Position numbers and translations under genes: made by a program. Source: an uncultured Gammaproteobacteria bacterium (lineage in GTDB: Bacteria; Pseudomonadota; Gammaproteobacteria; Pseudomonadales; Pseudohongiellaceae). From it: 64,000 bases of DNA. The stretch spans positions 56,527 through 120,526 of the forward strand of contig CAIOZF010000098.1 of NCBI GenBank assembly GCA_903862645.1, given 5' to 3'. Shown one piece after another: positions 26,806 through 34,649 of this stretch. The notes beneath the pieces were generated by a model, which worked only from the letters and a program-made list of their open reading frames with translations, ran no database searches and had not been told where the DNA came from. Position 1 is the first letter of the stretch. Each line of letters begins with the position of its first letter.

Positions 26806-26815
26806 AATGGTGAGA

Positions 26816-27856
26816 TCAAAGATCCTGCCAGTGCAGCAATCCGCCATGGATATTGGCCACCTTGTCGTGACCTGCACTCTTCAGGATCGTGGTCGCAATC
26901 GAGGAACGCTTGCCCGAACGACACAGCGTTACTACCGGCTTATCCTTCGGGACTTCGTTGATGCGTGCGCGCAACTGGCTCAACGGAATCATCAGGGCAT
27001 TGCCCAGCCCTACGACCACCTCGCCCAATTCGTCAGCCTCGCGCACATCCAGAATCGTCAGCTCAGGCTGGTGCTGCACCACCCACTCCGGCTCCACTTC
27101 CGGAACCCCAGCAAAGGTTACTCGCAGTTCTGCCCAGGTGGGCTCTTCGGGCATCTTGCCACTTTCGGGTTTACCTGAGCGCAGGTTGTTGGGCAGGGCC
27201 TCGTCTATCTTTTTAGGATGCGGCAACTGCATCGCGTTCATGTAGTGCACAAAATCTTTCTCATTGGCGCCGCCACCGACACGCGGGTTATAAATCTTCT
27301 CTTCCAGAACCGAGGAGCGTGTGCGGCCGTTATAGTCATGTGCAGGATACACGGCACAGTCGTCCGGCAGCGTGAAGAGCTGTTCCGTAATCGAGTGGAA
27401 CAGCCGCGCCGGGTTGCCCTGCTGGAAGTCGCTGCGGCCGCAGCCACGGATCAGCAGTGCATCACCGGTAAACACCATGCTGTGATCGGCAAGCACAAAG
27501 CTCGTGCAGCCATTGGTGTGGCCGGGCGTAGCACGGGCCTCCAGCGTGATTCCCTTGACCCCGAAGGTATCGCCGTGAGCCAGCGCGACATCGACATTGA
27601 CCGCGCCAGCATTACCCGACAACGCAATCTTGCAGCCCGTCTTCTGCTGCAGCAGCCAGGCGGCGGTGATGTGGTCGGCATGGGCGTGGGTGTCTACGAC
27701 AATCTTCAGGGTCAGACCCAGTTCGCGTAACAGCGCCAGATCGCGCTGGGACTGCTCGAATACCGGATCGATCAGAATTGCCTCGTGGCTTTCGTCGTCG
27801 GCCAGCAGATAAGTATAGGTGGACGAGGGGGCATCGTAGAGTTGTCGGAATATCAT
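26816..27856 (-). CDS. Persulfide dioxygenase-rhodanese fusion
   Basis: 346-aa enzyme with an ETHE1-like metallo-beta-lactamase-fold dioxygenase (about residues 1-240) fused to a rhodanese domain (about 255-346). The mononuclear iron ligands are in DTHAHADHITAAW, ATPGHTNGCTSFV, FTGDALLIRGCGR and YPAHDYNG. The rhodanese active-site Cys is in TLCRSGKRSS. Such fusions oxidise glutathione persulfide to sulfite and then exchange sulfur with thiosulfate, giving sulfide detoxification. ATG at 27856 follows CAGGAG. No sulfide:quinone reductase is adjacent. Confidence 0.92.
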   Translation of the reverse strand: MIFRQLYDAPSSTYTYLLADDESHEAILIDPVFEQSQRDLALLRELGLTLKIVVDTHAHADHITAAWLLQQKTGCKIALSGNAGAVNVDVALAHGDTFGVKGITLEARATPGHTNGCTSFVLADHSMVFTGDALLIRGCGRSDFQQGNPARLFHSITEQLFTLPDDCAVYPAHDYNGRTRSSVLEEKIYNPRVGGGANEKDFVHYMNAMQLPHPKKIDEALPNNLRSGKPESGKMPEEPTWAELRVTFAGVPEVEPEWVVQHQPELTILDVREADELGEVVVGLGNALMIPLSQLRARINEVPKDKPVVTLCRSGKRSSIATTILKSAGHDKVANIHGGLLHWQDL

Positions 27857-27983
27857 GGTCTTCTCCTGTGGCTGCTTTTTGATTCCTGGGGAATCGGTCA
27901 GAACTGGCCCGGAGTATACGACTAAGAATGGGCGCTGCAACGTTGCAGATCAAGGTTTCAGTGCAAGCGGGATATGGAACGAC

Positions 27984-28415
27984 TCAAGCCCGCTCAGCGT
28001 TGAGAGCCTTATAGTTGACCTCCAGCAACCGCAAGATGTCGCGCCAGGTGATAATGCCGACGATATGCCCCTCACCGGTCACGATAGGAATGCAGGAGAT
28101 CCTGTGCTTGTTGAAGATGGAAATGGCTTCGAAGATATCCGCCTCCCTTTGCAGGCTGATCGGCTTCCTGGTCATGATATGGTGAGCCCGCTTGTTGAGC
28201 GTCGCCGCATCTCGGCTCGACTCGAACGGCGTACCCAGATTGGGACTGATGGCCCGCCACAGATCCCGGTCCGAGATGACACCGTAGAGCTGACCTTTCT
28301 CTTCCACCAGCAGGTGATGGATTTTCCCGTGGTCGAAAATTTCCTTGATCTCACGCAGTGAGTCGTCGAGACCGACGGTCACCACATGCGTGCTCATGAT
28401 TTTTTCCAGGATCAT
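27984..28415 (-). CDS. Tandem CBS-domain protein
   Basis: 143-aa protein that consists only of two CBS domains, each opening with the usual motif: MSTHVVTVGLDDSLREIKEI and MTRKPISLQREADIFEAISI. The ligand-binding ends are HHLLVEEKGQLYGVISDRDL and ISCIPIVTGEGHIVGIITWRD. Stand-alone CBS pairs bind adenine nucleotides and modulate partner proteins. It lies 127 nt upstream of the persulfide dioxygenase gene on the same strand; co-transcription is possible but unproven. Alternative start at the internal ATG 28397. Confidence 0.9.
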   Translation of the reverse strand: MILEKIMSTHVVTVGLDDSLREIKEIFDHGKIHHLLVEEKGQLYGVISDRDLWRAISPNLGTPFESSRDAATLNKRAHHIMTRKPISLQREADIFEAISIFNKHRISCIPIVTGEGHIVGIITWRDILRLLEVNYKALNAERA

Positions 28416-28523
28416 GATCGCCCCCCCCGGTGGAATTTAACCTTTTTAGTTCTAACGTTATCGACCGAATTGCAGATATCCTTTGGACGCCGCGCTCAAG
28501 CGCCTATTTGTGGAGACCAAACC

Positions 28524-29111
28524 ATGCTCTTTATCCAGTTGCTTCGCCGCACCATCCTCGCGGGCCTGCCAGCGATAACGCTGAGTCTGTTGCTCCTGCA
28601 ATCCGCGCAGGCTCAGGAATTCATCTGGGCGCCGCAGTTGCCGGTGGGCAGTGCGCTGCCCCCGATCACCGCGCAGGACCAGACCGGCACGCTGCGCAGT
28701 CTGCAGGACATCAGCGGAGAGAAGGGCCTGGTGCTGGTCATGAGCCGCTCTTTCGACTGGTGCCCATACTGTATCGCACAGTTGCAAAGGCTGGTCGAGG
28801 CAGAGCCGGAGTTTCAAGCCATGGGCATCAACGTTGCCTCCATGACCTATGATCCCGTGGCCACACTGGCAGCGGCGGCAGAAGAGCACGGCGTGGAATT
28901 CCCGCTGCTGTTCGACGAAAACGTCAAGCACGTCAACGCCATGGGCCTCCGGAATACGCAGTACGAGCCGGGACAGCGGCCCTACGGCATTCCCTATCCA
29001 GGCATCTTCCTGATCGACGCGCAGGGGGTGATCCGCGCCAAGTTCGCGGAGGAAGACTACAAGTTGCGGCCGGAGTTCAGCCTGGTGATGGAAGAGGCGA
29101 AGAAGCTCTGA
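28524..29111 (+). CDS. Exported peroxiredoxin-like (AhpC/TSA) protein
   Basis: 195-aa thioredoxin-fold protein with an N-terminal signal peptide (TILAGLPAITLSLLLLQSAQ then AQE). The active site reads SFDWCPYCIAQLQ, a CxxC rather than the single peroxidatic TPTC of AhpC, so it resembles the redoxin/AhpC-TSA branch with thioredoxin-like chemistry. IPYPGIFLIDAQGVIRAKF has the cis-Pro loop. Start ATG at 28524 follows GTGGAG. It probably works in the periplasm, reducing peroxides or thiols; the partner is unknown. A REP palindrome follows. Confidence 0.85.
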   Translation: MLFIQLLRRTILAGLPAITLSLLLLQSAQAQEFIWAPQLPVGSALPPITAQDQTGTLRSLQDISGEKGLVLVMSRSFDWCPYCIAQLQRLVEAEPEFQAMGINVASMTYDPVATLAAAAEEHGVEFPLLFDENVKHVNAMGLRNTQYEPGQRPYGIPYPGIFLIDAQGVIRAKFAEEDYKLRPEFSLVMEEAKKL

Positions 29112-29116
29112 TCGAG

Positions 29117-29146
29117 TTGTGGGAGCGAGCAGGCTCGCTCCCACAA
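29117..29146. repeat. REP-like palindrome, 14-bp arms
   Basis: TTGTGGGAGCGAGC (29117-29130), AG, GCTCGCTCCCACAA (29133-29146), perfect. It sits between the convergent peroxiredoxin-like and DUF547 genes. Confidence 0.88.
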
Positions 29147-29153
29147 TCAGTGG

Positions 29154-29900
29154 TTAGAGGCCGTTCAGGCTCCAGTCATAGGGCAGATCGGCGCGTAGTC
29201 TGATGCTGGCGGGCAGTTCACGGTAGCGGCGCAGGAAGGTCTCCACGCCGCCAGCGGCTTCGAAGTCTTCACCAAACCAGTCGAAGATCTGCGACACACG
29301 CACCCGATTCCCCTCCAGCGCCAAGCCCTTGCTGCTCTCCAGCAGGAAACTGCGCGTCTGGTCATCCAGTTGCTGCTCCAGCTTCTCAGCGGTGAAAGCC
29401 TCAGAGCGCAGATTCGGGCAGCTGAGCGAGGCGCAGACAATGGCAAAATGCACGCGCGGCTCATCCATGGGGCGCAGTATCTCGTGCTCGATCTCATCCA
29501 GGGTCACGGGCTGACCACCGATGCTGCCCGCCTCTTTCCCCCACACGGGCGAAAAGAGTGAGCCCGCGTCGCGAATGCTTTCCAGGGGCAAGTGATCGAT
29601 CACCATCTTGATGGCATAGAGGTTGTAGGCGTTGATGTAAAACGCGAGACGGGCGCTACGCTCCGTAAGCTGCGCAACCGGGAAATTGGCGACGATGGCT
29701 AGCGCCTGCGCGTAGCGAGGGTCCTGACGCACGGCCTGATAGTCGACACGGTGATGGTGAATGCCATTGCGTTCGCCCGGTGTCACATGCGCGGCCAGCA
29801 GGCCATCGTAGGCGCTCCAGTCATGCGACTGCGCCAATGCGGGGATCAACCATAGACAGAGCAAGAGGGTCGCTCTGTGAAGCAGTGTGGATGTTTCCAG
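29154..29900 (-). CDS. DUF547 exported protein, apparent CTG start
   Basis: 248-aa protein of the DUF547 family, with landmarks RLAFYINAYNLYAIKMVIDH, GGQPVTLDEIEHEILRP, HFAIVCASLSCPNLRSEAFT and a C-terminal YRELPASIRL. The family has a cysteine-protease-like Asn/Cys/His layout but no proven role. The signal peptide (LLHRATLLLCLWLIPALAQS) has no ATG, GTG or TTG ahead of it except a TTG at 29975 that would force translation through a REP palindrome. CTG at 29900, 8 nt after GGGAG, is therefore proposed. It is the gene downstream of the DUF5916 protein. Confidence 0.82.
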   Translation of the reverse strand: METSTLLHRATLLLCLWLIPALAQSHDWSAYDGLLAAHVTPGERNGIHHHRVDYQAVRQDPRYAQALAIVANFPVAQLTERSARLAFYINAYNLYAIKMVIDHLPLESIRDAGSLFSPVWGKEAGSIGGQPVTLDEIEHEILRPMDEPRVHFAIVCASLSCPNLRSEAFTAEKLEQQLDDQTRSFLLESSKGLALEGNRVRVSQIFDWFGEDFEAAGGVETFLRRYRELPASIRLRADLPYDWSLNGL

Positions 29901-29941
29901 CTTGGTGTCTCCCGCGTGCGTCGGATCGCCTGAATACGGAC

Positions 29942-29969
29942 TGTGGGAGCGGGCAGGCCCGCTCCCACA
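29942..29969. repeat. REP-like palindrome between DUF5916 and DUF547 genes
   Basis: TGTGGGAGCGGGC (29942-29954), AG, GCCCGCTCCCACA (29957-29969), perfect 13-bp arms. It starts 7 nt after the DUF5916 stop codon on the minus strand. Confidence 0.88.
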
Positions 29970-29975
29970 TGACAA

Positions 29976-32384
29976 TTACGAACCTAGGCGGTAGCGCAGT
30001 TTCACGACAAGCGTGTCCACGATCGGCTCCGACCAGGCTTCGGAAAGAAGGCTGCCGTAGTCGTCATACATCGTGCCCGGAATGTTGGAGCCACGGGTAT
30101 AGACCACGAAGAGATCCGACAGCGGAGCGATCTCCCAGCGATAGCGCGCCTGGAAAGTCATGCGGCTGATGATGAAGTCGTCGGAGACGAGGTTCGGCTT
30201 GGCCACCGGTAGCAGGCGGCGCAGCTTTTTCGCGTCGACTTGCCAAAAGCGGTCTTCCTGCGACTTCAGGCCGGTCCACTGCATGCTGAAGCGCAGCTGC
30301 TGTTTGGCACTGATGAAGTAATCCATGGTGACCTTCGGCGCCCACTGTGTTCCTTCGAAGCTGGTGTAACGGCCATTGCCCTTGTAGACCAGCAGCGCCT
30401 CACGGTCGGAGTAGGCCACTTCCATCCCGAGGGAGAAGCTGTCCACGGGGCGATAGCTCATGTCCACGGACGTGGTGACAATCTTCTTGCCCAGATCTTC
30501 CTGGTTGCCGTCGAGGTTGAATCCGTAGCTCAGCGGACGACCGGGGTCGCTGCTCCAGCCAATATTGGCAGACCAGCGTTCAGGAATGCGAAACTCGCCC
30601 GAGCCGCGACCGAGCCGGTCATCAATGCGCGGGTTGAAGTAACGGAATCCTGTCCGCAGCGTGGTGTTGTCCAGGAAGGTGTAATTGCGCATGAAGAAGA
30701 AAGCCAGACGCGTCGGCTGCCCGGAGACGTTCCACTGATTGAGGAACTGAAAACTGCTGCTGCGTGAGCGCAGGCCCTCGATATTGGACTCGTTGCGGTT
30801 GTAGCTGTAATCGGCTTGAAAGTTGTCGTTGCGGCTCAGGAAGCCGAGATCGTTGATATCCAGCGTCTCGTCCAGATAGGACAAGGCCAGACGGTGCTGA
30901 CGCCCTCGCATCGGCTGATACACGATGTCGGCAAAGCCACCGGCACCGGTCACGCCACGCGTATCGCTGTGCAGCAACTGAGCATCGGCCACCCAGCGCG
31001 TGTCGGCAGAGAAGTAATGCAGATCCACGCCGTTGACGATGCCGTCGTTGTCCGGGTGCATGCTGCTGGTACCCATCCAGCCGATGGCACGGCGTCCACC
31101 ACCATTGGTGTTTTCATAGAGAAGACGGGCAACGGCGAAATCACGGCCTTGGGATTCGAGCTTCACGCGGGACCCGTCGGCACGGCGGCCGCGAATCTCC
31201 ATGTCATCCTCGGACGCGATCAAGGTGCCGTAGCGCCAGCTGCCACTCTGCCCAGTCAGCTTCAATGCGCCGAGCAGGTCGGACGGCTGGCTGAGGTCAG
31301 TGGCCGTGACGCTGACGCCGGTTGGAACGGTGAGTCTCGCGGCGCCACCGATGCGGCGCGTGTTCAACATGGTCGATGGTCCGCCCGGCCCGCGAGCGCC
31401 CTGCGAGCGTGGCGAGGTGTTGAAGACGTCCTGTCCTTCCAGAAAGAAGGAGCGCTTCTCCGGGAAGAAGGTCTCGAAGGCTGTCAGGTTGACCACCACG
31501 TCATCGGATTCGACGTTGCCGAAGTCCGGGTTCAGTGTTGCAGAGATCTGCGTGTTGGACGATGGACGCCAGAACACCTCGGCACCGGTACGGATGCTGG
31601 TGTCGCTCTTGATGCTGTCATGGGTCGTGGAGACGTAGGGGTAATAGGTAACCTGGGTGCGCGGTTCGATGTCCTGCAGCTCGTACTTACGGAAGGCAGA
31701 GAGAAACTCGTTGACGGTCTCCGGGAGCGCTGGCGAAGACCAGGTCTCGCCGGTGGAGCCGAGCTGGCGCTCCGTATAGAAGCCGATGCGGCGGGTCTCA
31801 CCGGCCACCTGGGGCAAGGACACCATGGACCAGGGAATGAAATACTCGGCCACCCAGCCACCTTCAACCACACTGGTCTCGGCATCCCAAGAGCCGTCCC
31901 ATTGCAGATTGAGCTGACGCTCCGGCAGGATAGTGGCGTCTGTCATGGAACCGCCCAGATTGACGCGCATCATGTAGCCGTAGAGACCTTCGCCGGAGGG
32001 GTCGATCATGATGACAACGCCGTCGCGTTCCAGGCGGGTGTCACGCGAGGTCATGCGCGCCACCAGTGTGGATTCTTCCTGGAAGTTCATGATGCCGACG
32101 TAGATGCCGCGTTCGGTGTAGAAAATGCGGGTGTGAGTTTCCAGCGAAGCATCCGCCAGCGTATCGGGAATCACCACCTTCATGTCATCGACAATGGGAA
32201 TGCGCTGCCAGATGCCTTCGTCAAGACGGCCATCAAGGCGGATGTTGGCCTCGCTTTCATCGATCTTGGTAAGCTGAGGAACGATCTCCTGGGCCTGGGC
32301 AACGAGGGGGATGGCTGCTAGCACTGAGAGGGAGGCGGCAGCGCTGGCGCGTGCCAGCAGGGACTTGCGATTCTTCTTGAACAT
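29976..32384 (-). CDS. Outer-membrane DUF5916 protein with CBM9-like domain
   Basis: 802-aa exported protein. After the signal peptide (SAAASLSVLAAIPLVAQAQ) comes a carbohydrate-family-9-like domain (about residues 45-210: RLDGRLDEGIWQRIPIVDDM, IFYTERGIYVGI, EYFIPWSMVSLP). The DUF5916 beta-barrel region follows, with NPDFGNVESDDVVVNLTAFE and FFPEKRSFFLEGQDVF near its start, and ends in KLRYRLGS. Members are found with TonB systems and secreted peptidases in marine bacteria; no substrate is proven. ATG at 32384 is preceded by AAGAG; a TTG six bases upstream is less likely. It diverges from the thioredoxin operon at 32613. Confidence 0.87.
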   Translation of the reverse strand: MFKKNRKSLLARASAAASLSVLAAIPLVAQAQEIVPQLTKIDESEANIRLDGRLDEGIWQRIPIVDDMKVVIPDTLADASLETHTRIFYTERGIYVGIMNFQEESTLVARMTSRDTRLERDGVVIMIDPSGEGLYGYMMRVNLGGSMTDATILPERQLNLQWDGSWDAETSVVEGGWVAEYFIPWSMVSLPQVAGETRRIGFYTERQLGSTGETWSSPALPETVNEFLSAFRKYELQDIEPRTQVTYYPYVSTTHDSIKSDTSIRTGAEVFWRPSSNTQISATLNPDFGNVESDDVVVNLTAFETFFPEKRSFFLEGQDVFNTSPRSQGARGPGGPSTMLNTRRIGGAARLTVPTGVSVTATDLSQPSDLLGALKLTGQSGSWRYGTLIASEDDMEIRGRRADGSRVKLESQGRDFAVARLLYENTNGGGRRAIGWMGTSSMHPDNDGIVNGVDLHYFSADTRWVADAQLLHSDTRGVTGAGGFADIVYQPMRGRQHRLALSYLDETLDINDLGFLSRNDNFQADYSYNRNESNIEGLRSRSSSFQFLNQWNVSGQPTRLAFFFMRNYTFLDNTTLRTGFRYFNPRIDDRLGRGSGEFRIPERWSANIGWSSDPGRPLSYGFNLDGNQEDLGKKIVTTSVDMSYRPVDSFSLGMEVAYSDREALLVYKGNGRYTSFEGTQWAPKVTMDYFISAKQQLRFSMQWTGLKSQEDRFWQVDAKKLRRLLPVAKPNLVSDDFIISRMTFQARYRWEIAPLSDLFVVYTRGSNIPGTMYDDYGSLLSEAWSEPIVDTLVVKLRYRLGS

Positions 32385-32578
32385 CAGCAAACACTCTTCT
32401 TGTCAGGTCTTTGGCAGGCTTGTTTTACAGGGGCGGGAATATACCTCATTTACTTCGCGCGAACCGCCACGGATACAAATAGTCACAATGCAACCCGTTA
32501 GATCAACTTATGGTGACGAGTCTGCAAGAACGCCCTTCAGCGATTAATAATCCTTTAAGTTAAACGCGTCATTATCAT

Positions 32579-32604
32579 CTCATTCCTGAAAAACCATGAA
32601 TGAG
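32579..32604 (+). promoter_or_regulatory. Inverted repeat masking the ribosome-binding site of the redox operon
   Basis: CTCATTC (32579-32585) and GAATGAG (32598-32604) can pair in the leader of the first gene. The second arm includes most of its Shine-Dalgarno GAGG (32602-32605), 7 nt before the ATG at 32613. A 7-bp stem is weak, so control of translation is only a possibility. The rest of the 228-bp divergent gap (32385-32612) must hold both promoters; no clear boxes were assigned. Confidence 0.35.
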
Positions 32605-32612
32605 GAAATTCT

Positions 32613-33131
32613 ATGTACGCCGCCCTGACTCACCGCAGACACACATTTCGTCGCATGACTTCGCTCGCCCTCGGCGCCACTGCACTGGCTTTTGCCATGG
32701 GCAGCATGGCCGCTCCGGCACCGGCATTCACGCTGCCTACCGCCGCTGGCGCCAACATCAGCCTGAGTGATCACAAGGGCAAGATTGTCTATGTCGACTT
32801 CTGGGCATCCTGGTGCGGCCCCTGCCGCCAGTCCTTCCCTTGGATGAACGAGATGCTTGGCAAATATCAGGCACAGGGCTTTGAAATCATCGCCGTCAAT
32901 CTCGATGCCGCGCGTGCCGATGCAGATCATTTCCTCGCCGACAACCCCGCCAGCTTTACTGTGGCACTCGACCCCCTGGCCAACATGCCGCCGCAGTACG
33001 GCGTCAAGGGCATGCCTACCAGCTACCTGATCGACGGTAACGGCGAAATAATTATGCAACACACGGGATTCAACGACTCCCACAAGGCCGATCTGGAAGC
33101 TGCCATTCAAAAGGCTCTCGCAAGCAAATAA
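32613..33131 (+). CDS. TlpA-like exported thioredoxin
   Basis: 172-aa periplasmic thiol-redox protein. The N-terminus has an RR pair and hydrophobic core (TFRRMTSLALGATALAFAMG) followed by an Ala-rich cleavage region. The thioredoxin fold shows YVDFWASWCGPCRQSFPWMN with the active-site Cys68 and Cys71, and the cis-proline loop GMPTSYLIDGNGEII. The TlpA/ResA family acts as a reductant of specific envelope proteins. First gene of a same-strand run with the DUF4266, DUF3570, apbE and dsbD genes; DsbD is the natural electron donor. Confidence 0.9.
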   Translation: MYAALTHRRHTFRRMTSLALGATALAFAMGSMAAPAPAFTLPTAAGANISLSDHKGKIVYVDFWASWCGPCRQSFPWMNEMLGKYQAQGFEIIAVNLDAARADADHFLADNPASFTVALDPLANMPPQYGVKGMPTSYLIDGNGEIIMQHTGFNDSHKADLEAAIQKALASK

Positions 33132-33147
33132 CGAAGGAGAAAAACCC

Positions 33148-33399
33148 ATGAAACAGCCCCGCAAATCATCCCTGCCAATGGTGCAGAGAGCCCTGGTCCT
33201 CGCCGTGATGGCCGCTGGCGTCAGCGCCTGTTCGCTGATCCAGCCCGTGCAGCCCTGGGAGAAAGGCATTCTCGCCAAACCAGAAATGATATTCGACGAA
33301 GACAAGCTCGACTCGGCCTATGTAGAGCACACCTATAGCAGTAAAGAAGCTGCCTTCGGTGGCGCGGGCGTCGGTGGTGGTGGATGTGGTTGTAATTAA
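33148..33399 (+). CDS. DUF4266 lipoprotein with C-terminal Cys-Gly-Cys-Asn
   Basis: 83-aa small lipoprotein. The signal ends in the lipobox GVSAC with lipidated Cys28. The mature part is only 55 aa: the family core QPWEKGILAKPEM, an acidic stretch, HTYSSKEAAFGG, then a glycine-rich tail ending GGGGCGCN with Cys80 and Cys82. The two terminal cysteines could hold a metal, form a disulfide served by the neighbouring TlpA-like protein, or be modified. It sits 16 nt after the thioredoxin gene and 35 nt before the DUF3570 gene, with AAGGAG before the ATG. Function unknown; the small size and invariant tail suggest a scaffold or redox carrier. Confidence 0.9.
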   Translation: MKQPRKSSLPMVQRALVLAVMAAGVSACSLIQPVQPWEKGILAKPEMIFDEDKLDSAYVEHTYSSKEAAFGGAGVGGGGCGCN

Positions 33400-33434
33400 T
33401 TGGCTGCGACTAATCGCACACAAAGGAATTCAAG

Positions 33435-34613
33435 ATGAAAACTTCTCCTGATGGCAGCCAGTTGTTAGGCGCCTTGCGGCGCAGCGGTCTCGTGGCAGTG
33501 GCCGCGACCACTGCGGCGCTGGTGGCCCAGCCGGTATTAGCCGAGGCGGCACCGGAAAAATCCACAATCAATTTCAAAACGCTGAACTATCGCGACTATC
33601 AGCCGTCGGATGACCGTATCAATATTGATGCCGAATCCTTTCTGATCCAGGTGCCGATTGCAGGGCAGTGGAGCATCACCGGCACGGCCGTGCATGATGC
33701 AATATCGGGCGCATCGCCGCGCTATCACTCGTCTTCGCTCGCGCAGATCAAGGACACACGCAAAGCCTATACCGGCGCCGTAACCCGCTATTTCCAGCAG
33801 GGCAGCGTGACCGTGGGAACCGCCTACTCAAAGGAGAAGGACTATATCTCGCGCAACTACTCAATCCAGAATTCCTGGTCAACGCCTAGCCAGAACACCA
33901 CGTTCATCGTCGGCCTCGGCTACACGGCGGACCAGATACTTCCGAACAGTATTTTCCTGACCCAGAAAGAGGACAAGCGAGTGGTTGACGTGGCACTTGG
34001 TGTCACTCAGGTGCTCGGCCAGACTGACATCGCTCAGGTGACCTACCACCATACCCGTGGTCGCGGGTACTACTCGGATCAGTACAAGCTCTATGACGCA
34101 CGGCCCGATAGTCGCGACAGCGATTCGGTGCTGGTGCGCTGGAACCATCACTTCACCGAGAGCGCCAATACGCTGCACTCCTCTTACCGTTACTACACCG
34201 ACAGCAACGATATCGACGCGCACACGCTAGAGTTCGACTACGTGTTCAATCTGCCGAACCAGTGGACCGTGTCACCCTTGCTGCGCTACTACTCACAGTC
34301 TGCCGCCAACTTTTATTACGACCCGGTTGCGAACGACCCGTGGGCAGATGCAGACACCCTCGGCGCACCGATCTCTGTGGTGTATCCGCTGTATGCGGAT
34401 GGTCGCTATACGTCCATGGACCAACGCCTGTCGTCGTTCGGCGCAATCACCTATGGCGCGAAGCTTACCAAGCAGTTCGGTGAAAACTGGACAGCTGATG
34501 TGAAATTCGAGCAGTACGAACAGAAGGGCAGCTGGGCACTTGGAAATGGTAGTGATGGCCTCAAGGACTTCGGCGCACGCAGCATTCAGTTCGGGATCAG
34601 TCATTCCTTTTAG
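33435..34613 (+). CDS. DUF3570 outer-membrane beta-barrel with ApbE-type motif
   Basis: 392-aa exported protein of the DUF3570 family. The signal peptide (RRSGLVAVAATTAALVAQPV then LAEA) has an RR pair. The mature chain alternates polar and aromatic residues in many amphipathic strands (VLVRWNHHFTESANTLHSSY, SPLLRYYSQSAANFYYDP) and ends in Phe, as expected for an outer-membrane barrel. Early in the mature part, residues 88-94 read DAISGAS, an exact match to the Dxx(S/T)GA(S/T) motif where ApbE attaches FMN. Encoded directly before the apbE-like gene. The fold and flavin attachment are inferences; the family itself is uncharacterised. Confidence 0.88.
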   Translation: MKTSPDGSQLLGALRRSGLVAVAATTAALVAQPVLAEAAPEKSTINFKTLNYRDYQPSDDRINIDAESFLIQVPIAGQWSITGTAVHDAISGASPRYHSSSLAQIKDTRKAYTGAVTRYFQQGSVTVGTAYSKEKDYISRNYSIQNSWSTPSQNTTFIVGLGYTADQILPNSIFLTQKEDKRVVDVALGVTQVLGQTDIAQVTYHHTRGRGYYSDQYKLYDARPDSRDSDSVLVRWNHHFTESANTLHSSYRYYTDSNDIDAHTLEFDYVFNLPNQWTVSPLLRYYSQSAANFYYDPVANDPWADADTLGAPISVVYPLYADGRYTSMDQRLSSFGAITYGAKLTKQFGENWTADVKFEQYEQKGSWALGNGSDGLKDFGARSIQFGISHSF

Positions 34614-34649
34614 TGGCATAGGCCTCAAGTAGCAAAGAGGAAGCAGTCC

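Noticed and set aside
26627..26815. Pho box upstream of pstS
   Set aside because: No pair of CTGTCAT-like repeats at 11-nt period was found on either strand.
30816..32321. 501-codon plus-strand frame opposite the DUF5916 gene
   Set aside because: Shadow of the strongly supported minus-strand barrel gene; low-complexity His/Val/Gly-rich translation with no signal peptide or motif.
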